This document shows positions 58,195-64,000 of a stretch of DNA of 64,000 nt, one piece after another (within the stretch, counting starts at the first letter, position 1; each line of letters begins with the position of its first letter). A program made the position numbers and the translations under genes. The stretch lies in contig NC_057317.1 in the NCBI RefSeq assembly GCF_000687475.1, positions 6,076,501-6,140,500 of the forward strand. The letters are read 5' to 3'. The notes beneath the pieces were generated by a model. The model worked only from the letters and a program-made list of their open reading frames with translations, searched no databases and was not told the DNA's origin. Source of the stretch: Ustilaginoidea virens (taxonomy: Eukaryota; Ascomycota; Sordariomycetes; Hypocreales; Clavicipitaceae).

Positions 58195-58965
58195 TTATTC
58201 TTTCCTATCTATCTTACCTATCCTGCCTTTCTACCTATTCTTCCTACCTATTCCACTATAGCTACCAATACCGACCTGGGAAACCCGGCAAACTTCCAAC
58301 TGCTAGGCAGTAAAGACTGGTTTAAATGGATCTCGATAATTAAGAAGTTCGCTATCAACGAAAATATCTGGGCCTATATCAACCCTTCCGTAGAGGAACC
58401 TAATAGGCCTACCTTACAACAGCCCGTTAAGCCTACCGCTTCTACCATCAAGCCTCATATTTCCTTTATCCTTGACCTCGACGATTCTAATTTTACTAGG
58501 TTGCAGTATATAACGAATGTCTATAGGACTGCCCTACAGGATTATAAGGATAAGAAAAAGGCTCTCGTCAATATCCAACGCTAGATTATCGCAACTATAG
58601 GCAACTACTACGATACCATAAGCCAGGAGAATGATATTGCCGCACAGCTATACCTGTTAAAACAACGCTTGCAGCCCAGCACTTGGGACCATGAAAAAGA
58701 TATCCGCCAGCGCTATACAGCTGTACTGCGAAGTCCTAATAGGACTAAGATATCCAGCTGGATTACTTCCTACAAGAAAGTCCTTGCAGAAGCTATTAAT
58801 ATCAACATACCAGATACACAAGGACTCCGACCAACCCAGGATTTTATCGACGCCGTGGAATCTATTGCACCAGCCTTTTCTAATTATTAAAAGAATAGAA
58901 TCAAGGAAAAACAACGCAATAACAAAGAAGGATAGGAGAAGAAGATACCCGACAGTCATTATATT
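58195..58965 (+). pseudogene. Element G gag, N-terminal part
   Basis: Copia Gag with LLGSKDWFKWISIIKKFAI near 58295-58350, FTRLQYITNVYRTALQDYK near 58490-58550, and a second open block SSWITSYKKVLAEAININI at 58750-58810. These blocks fit the UBN2-like Gag of fungal Copia. The frame is interrupted only by TAG at 58582, TAA at 58888 and TAG at 58934, each a likely former Gln. No clear ATG; the coding start is somewhere between 58195 and 58260. It is cut by the LTR of H. Confidence 0.8.
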
Positions 58966-59209
58966 TGTAAAGGACTAGCCCTAGGGCGACTGCAAATAGG
59001 CGTCAATAATATATATTAAATAGACTAAAGAGGAAAGAAAAGGATCCAAATAGGAACCTTCTATCTAGTCTATTTATATCCCAATCATAATATGTATTAG
59101 AGTCCTAATATAGTCCCGTGACTCTATCTATTGCCCTTCTTAGGCTAGACACAGGCATAGCCCGAGTCCTAGCCATATTATAGCGCGGGCGTAGCCCGAG
59201 CCTATAATA
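58966..59209 (-). repeat. 3' LTR of H
   Basis: 244 bp, the reverse complement of the solo LTR at 29459-29702, with drifted ends (TGTAAAGG for TGTGATGG, CTATAATA for CCGTGACA). Confidence 0.88.
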
Positions 59210-59228
59210 TACCCCCCTCCTCCTCCTT
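59210..59228 (-). promoter_or_regulatory. Polypurine tract of H
   Basis: On the minus strand AAGGAGGAGGAGGGGGGTA lies directly against the 3' LTR. Confidence 0.75.
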
Positions 59229-59673
59229 AGAGTCAGAAGAATAAACCATCCGAAATCATCCCCTTTATATATCGCCCCCCAATTAAGACCTCTTATAGCC
59301 CTTAAAAATAACCTCAATTAGATATATAGGATAACAATCGGGCGTATAGATATGCCAATATATAACCGATGTGAATATAGTATAGACTAGAGTCGGTATA
59401 CTTTAGGCAGATATAATAGAATCTTATCGAAGCCGATTGTAATATTATTAGCTAGAAGGAACTGTATCGCAGCTATCGCAGAGTAGAAAAATTTTATCGC
59501 TAGCCGTCGGTTAGGAATCTATCTGCATTAAGGCTTCTTCCTTTATCTATTTCTCTTTTATACTTCTTCCTCTCTCTCTCTATCCCTATATCTACTATTA
59601 TTGAGGCTATTATTCCTAGTAGTAAGTCTATAGCATTACTACTATCGTAAGAATTATTCCTACTAATAGAGTT

Positions 59674-61248
59674 ATGCTATCGAAAGTTCCTAGATCGTTC
59701 GTATTAGGTCTATATAGTAAATCATCCAGTACTAATAGGTATTTAGGTCCCCCCCCCATTTGCTATTATATTAGATTTATTACTATATCGTCTAGAGGAC
59801 TAATAGATAGGAATACGCCTATCGCTTAAGGCCCTCCTATAACCCCATTAGGTCTATCCCTAGCGTCTGCTAGAGACCTTAGAAATGCTAAGCGCAAAGG
59901 AGGTTCCCAGCCAGAAATGCTATCGCAGCCGCTATAGTCTATACCCTCCTTAGGACAATCGCATATTTCCCCCCCTAGCTTTAAGCTTATTATTATTTCC
60001 GATAATAATAAGAGTTCGATAGAGCCTTTATCGCCTAATATAGGGGCCCTATCATCCCCTTTATATTCTCCCGCCCCTTCTTATATAGGAGTCCTATTAT
60101 CGATAGGGGTAATACTAATAAAAACTTCTTCTTCGACGGCTATTACGCCTAAGACCCTATCTAAAGTACTATTAGCTTCCTCCTTATCTATACTTACACC
60201 CTAGATACCTTTATATATAAAGAAAATACCGCCCTCGCCTACTATTAGATCGTTATATTAGCGGTTATAAAAGAAGCATACTATAAGAGAGTTCCTTATC
60301 TAAAGGGATTCTAAGGGATTAAATACTAACGATATTAAGGAGGTAGAGTATACCTATATTGCCTATATATAGCATACTATAGACACCGGAGAATATATCG
60401 TCTATATATAGTCCGATCGCTCCCAAGCTTATATTTAATACTATTAAAAACATAAGACGTATATCTAGTGCGAGCATATAATATCGATAAACCCCTAACT
60501 ACAGTAGGTAATAAAGTATATTATCCGTATAGCATAAAAGAAATAAAGTATTAAAGAGGCCGCCCGTCTAAAGGTAAGAGATATCCTAAGCCGAAAGGCC
60601 TATCTTCGCCCTAAGTTTAATACGCTATATCATTAATAGGATAAACTATAGGCTATAGCATAAGAGCATACTATAACGGCTTTTTCCGCATATGCCCCGG
60701 CTACTAATATTGGCGGGTCGACTCTTATTATGCCTATAATAACTATTATTCCCTCTACCTCGTCTATTAGGTCCCAATAGGCTAGTAGCAACTCTATAGC
60801 TCCTATTATATAACTGCTCGCGGAGCAATAATAAGATACGCAGATTATAGCAGAGGCAATAACTAGCTTTACATATTAGGTTACCCCTGCTATACCTACG
60901 CCTTATACTCTGCCTACTTCCCCTTAGTTAGCATCCTCCCTATATACCGGTATAGCCTTGCTTTAGGCCCTTATACCGACGACCGCGCTATAAACTAAGG
61001 CCAGTTCTATTACTATTAGCCCGGCATTATAAATATATCCCCCCGGACCTATTACGCCCTATTATAAGTACCCAAGCCATACTATGCCTAATTAGTATCC
61101 GCTAACTATACCGCTAATGCCACCGCTACCTTTCCTACCCTATTATCCTATAATCCCTCCCCTTCCCCTATATACCCCCCTACTGAATCCTATAGGGAGG
61201 CAAAAGAATACCAATAAGGGTAAGGGTAGTAAAGGCAGTAGGAATTAA
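59674..61248 (+). pseudogene. Antisense reading frame in 3' region of Gypsy H, unrecognised
   Basis: One plus-strand frame runs about 525 codons from ATG 59674 (MLSKVPRSFVLGLYSKSSS) to TAA 61246, opposite to pol. It has no TGA. Stops are TAG/TAA only, and the first 220 codons have just six, with an open run near 98 codons (59955-60195). The product would have a Ser/Pro-rich N-terminus, a Gln-rich middle (EYIVYIQSDRS, IKEAARLKVRDILSRKAYL), a Pro/Tyr-rich stretch (LMPPLPFLPYYPIIPPLP) and a Lys-rich end (NTNKGKGSKGSRN). No zinc knuckle, RT, protease or known fold was recognised. Absence of TGA alone is weak evidence in RIPed DNA; the open runs are stronger. Confidence 0.55.
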
Positions 61249-61337
61249 GAAATATAAAAACAGGGCCAGAATTGCTAAAAAATAAAAAATAAATACTAAA
61301 ATTTACTAGATTGCTTTACTAAAAACGAAAAGGATTA

Positions 61338-61354
61338 GTTTTTTTTTTTTTTAT
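61338..61354 (+). repeat. Poly-T run
   Basis: An uninterrupted T tract between the antisense frame and the pol end of H. Confidence 0.8.
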
Positions 61355-61379
61355 ATTATTAGATGATATTAAGGTTATA

Positions 61380-64000
61380 GGTCCGAAATCTAATCCTAAG
61401 GCCGTATAGGTCTATTATATATCCGAATATCCCCCTATTTAGCCTTAAATGCCTCTTATACTACTATCTTTAAGAAGTTCTCTAAGGGTTCTTATATAGG
61501 TAAGTTATATCCTTTCCATTTAATAAATATATTATAGTTCCGCCCCCGACCTTAGGCATTTTTTATAGTAAAAATCTCTTCTACTTTATATTCCTTATAT
61601 AGCCGATTAAAGTCCTAAGGTAATATAAATAAGGGATTAGGTTATATATTAGTTACCTCCTGACTTAATAGTAAGTCGGAAGCCGCTTATTCGACTAGAT
61701 CAATATAGAAAACTAAATAAATATCCTATAGGATATCGAGTCGAATATTAAGCAGAGATAATATAGCTATAACTATATACTTTGCCGAAACCTAATTAAG
61801 CTTTTTATAAGGCCGGTTTATCTTAATATTGCATAAGATAAGCTATACCCGATCTCTAACTTAAAAATATTCCGCCAGATGGCGCGAACGGTTAATTACG
61901 TCCTATTACTACTATTATGTAAAGGCGATAGCAGCCTAGGCTACTTCCTATCCCTTATAAAGGGTGGCTAAAAATAGGGCGGCCTGCCCTTTTAGGGTCG
62001 TTAAACTTAATATTATATCTAGAGGCGATATAACTATTAGAATATTAAATCTATTAAGGAGCCAATTAGGATTAAAACCGGTTACTAATAATATCCAGTT
62101 ATTTAACGCTAGTTAGCATGCTATAAGGTGTTTTAGCCAGTTATATTAGTTAAAGGAGACTATAATACGTAAAATAGCCTAGACCTTTTGGTTTATCCGT
62201 TCTATACCGCTATTAGTCTAAGGGTAATATACAATCGAGAGGAGTTATTCGGTCCTAACTAAATTATAAAGTATAGTCTAAAATTATCCTATCTAGTTAA
62301 ATCTTTAATCGCTAATAATTTCCTTAGGGAACCTATAGAAACGCTATTAGCACTATTAGAACCGTTCTATATAGTCTTCCGCTTTTATAGAGTATATTGC
62401 TTTAAGCTAGATATACTTTAATAGGCGATTAGTAATAACTATAAGGAATCGTGGGTCGGATATATTACATACGGGAAGATCTATTATAAAGTTAATATAA
62501 ATCTACGACTAAAATCGGTTTAAGATAGATAATAGCTATAGTAGGCCCTAGCGCAATTATCGGCTCTTATATACCCCGCGGCATTAGCAATTCCGGATAT
62601 ATCTCGCTACTGCTAAAGACATATTATCAAAGTAGTAGTCTTAATATAATAACTAGAATATAGTATTCTTCCCTAGATGGCCCGCAATAGGTGATTTATA
62701 GTATTGCTATATAACCGTAGTAATTAGGGGTTCAAAAAAAGGGAGCTATATCCGCCCCTAATAGAGAAGCGCGCTATAGGTATTTAGGGTGTAATCTATA
62801 ATCTATTCCCTTATTAAAGCCTTAGTCGGAAAGCGTCTCTCGCCTTTCGCTACTACTACCTAGTATACCCTATACGTTTTATTTTTGGCTATAGTATAAT
62901 CCTAAAGTGCCTAGAGGTAGGAGTCGGCGAAAATATATAAGCCATTAAATAAGCTAAATCCCAAAGGTATAATTATAGGAACTAGTTTAGTAATCGAGTC
63001 TAAGTAGAGTACTAAAATCGATAGTAATTTTAAAATCTAGCTAATCTTTAGTATCGCACTACCGGCTTCCTATTCCTATTAAGATAGTATATTAAAATAT
63101 TAAGCCTGCGACTCTAGCCTATACTAGAAATAGAAATTAAAGAGCGTTAGTATTTCGGCCTATCTAGCCTACCATTCTAATATCTCATAAGGTTAAGCAA
63201 AATACTCTAGATTCTTATAGTCCGTAAGAATAGTAAATAGAGAGGCTACTAATCGGAGTTCAGCTAACTATACCTTAAGATAAGAAATAATAGTAAGAAG
63301 CTCCTTATCGTAAATTATATAGTTCTATTCGGCATCCATTAGGCATATAGAATAATATACAATAGGGTGGAAGACTCTATCCTCCCTAATTTAAGAGAGG
63401 CAGCCACTAAAAGCAGTACTAAAGCTATCCGCTTTAAAAATTATCTCCTTATTAGGGTCCTATTAAGTGAAAACTAGGTATAAAATAAAGCAATACTTAA
63501 GTGCCTAAAATGCCTCCTTTTTTTTATCTAACTATTAGAAGGGAACCCCCTTCTTTATCAACTTAACTAAGGGTTTAGCGAATTAGGAGAAGTTAGGGAT
63601 AAAATCGCAGTAAAAATTTACAAAGCTAAGGAAGCTCTAGACCCCCTTTAGTTTTATAAGGGCTTTCTAGTTCTAAATAGCCTTAATCTTTTCGGGGTTT
63701 AGGCAGATCTCTTTTCCTACCATTATAATATAACCTAAATACCAGACCTCTATTATAGCAAAATCATACTTCTCTAAGTCTAGGTTAAAACCAGTATCTT
63801 AAAGTCATTAGAGTATATCCTTAATGCATCCCATATAGTCCTCCCTTAATCCTAAGGTATAAATAAAAATATTATTAAGATATATAGTCGCAAAATCCCT
63901 AAGTGTATTTCCTAAGGCCCTATTAATATATCGTTAAAACATTATAGGGGCTCTAGTAAGGCTAAAAGGTATAATAAGCCACTTAAAGAGGCCGAATCGC
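61380..64000 (-). pseudogene. Gypsy H pol: RT (part), RNase H, integrase, chromodomain
   Basis: From the window edge inward on the minus strand: RFGLFKWLIIPFSLTRAPIM then YLNNIFIY (YLDDI block with both Asp now Asn, near 63880); RNase H near 63480-63300; integrase with VITNRLLKYI near 62420 and YYPTNSGIERINQ-like block (catalytic Glu kept) near 62200; chromodomain near 61570-61480 with IFIKWKGYNLPI and EPLENF, Trp intact. Many TAG/TAA. It is homologous throughout to Gypsy-1 pol. Confidence 0.85.

Larger units (their letters stand above)
56860..58965 (+). mobile_element. Copia element G, 5' part
   Basis: This is a plus-strand Copia inserted in F: LTR, initiator-Met primer-binding site, long leader, gag, then cut at 58966 by Gypsy H. 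CA and TG are common, so it is nearly free of RIP. The expected target duplication is ggaga (56855-56859), to be confirmed beyond the window. Confidence 0.82.
58966..64000 (-). mobile_element. Gypsy H, chromovirus, 3' part
   Basis: Ty3/Gypsy on the minus strand, 3' LTR 58966-59209, polypurine tract, a 2.1-kb region with an antisense frame, chromodomain, integrase, RNase H and part of RT. RT runs off the window edge. Compared with Gypsy-1, where the chromodomain lies about 80 bp from the LTR, H has about 2.2 kb extra. RIP damage is heavy. Confidence 0.88.

Overview
The window reads as a gene-poor, transposon-packed heterochromatic block from a filamentous ascomycete. Most of it is rich in TpA and poor in CpA/TpG. 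Old reading frames are broken almost entirely by TAG/TAA where Gln codons would have been, and Asp/Gly codons have drifted to Asn. That is the signature of repeat-induced point mutation (RIP), known from Pezizomycotina. The host assignment is an inference. No host gene, rRNA, complete tRNA or CRISPR array was recognised.

Left part (1-14249): a minus-strand Ty1/Copia element (family Copia-1, copy A, cut by the window start) abuts a gag scrap of its own family. A second minus-strand Copia follows (Copia-2, 6718-14249, 706/726-bp LTRs).

Middle part (14250-30490): a 5'-truncated LINE tail, a full-length Tad-like LINE on the plus strand, two tandem 1.9-kb units carrying an unrecognised reading frame, then a second full-length LINE in inverted orientation. 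The inverted LINE hosts a 564-bp terminal-repeat miniature element (TRIM-like) and a Tc1-type DNA transposon. The Tc1 element in turn carries a solo Gypsy LTR.

Right part (30491-64000): a deep nest. The outer plus-strand Copia-1 copy C (30491-54996, then continuing beyond the window) is split by Copia-1 derivative D (30949-52457, target duplication atacc). D is split by Copia-3 element X (31216-49972, duplication gcggc). X holds two complete elements: chromovirus Gypsy-1 (33378-39019, duplication gaagc) and Copia-1 copy B (40087-47383, duplication aatgc). On the right, copy C is interrupted by Copia F (54997), F by Copia G (56860), and G by Gypsy H (58966 to window end). All three are open at the right edge.

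The most notable items are an antisense reading frame of about 525 codons between pol and the 3' LTR of Gypsy H; the tandem 1.9-kb units with an unidentified coding frame; element D, where Gag runs in frame through a 21-residue proline-rich repeat into the remains of pol; and the TRIM-like element with a tRNA T-arm-like stretch. RIP damage is uneven: LINEs, Gypsy-1, X and H are heavily hit, while Tc1, TRIM, Copia-2, F and G are lightly hit and probably younger.
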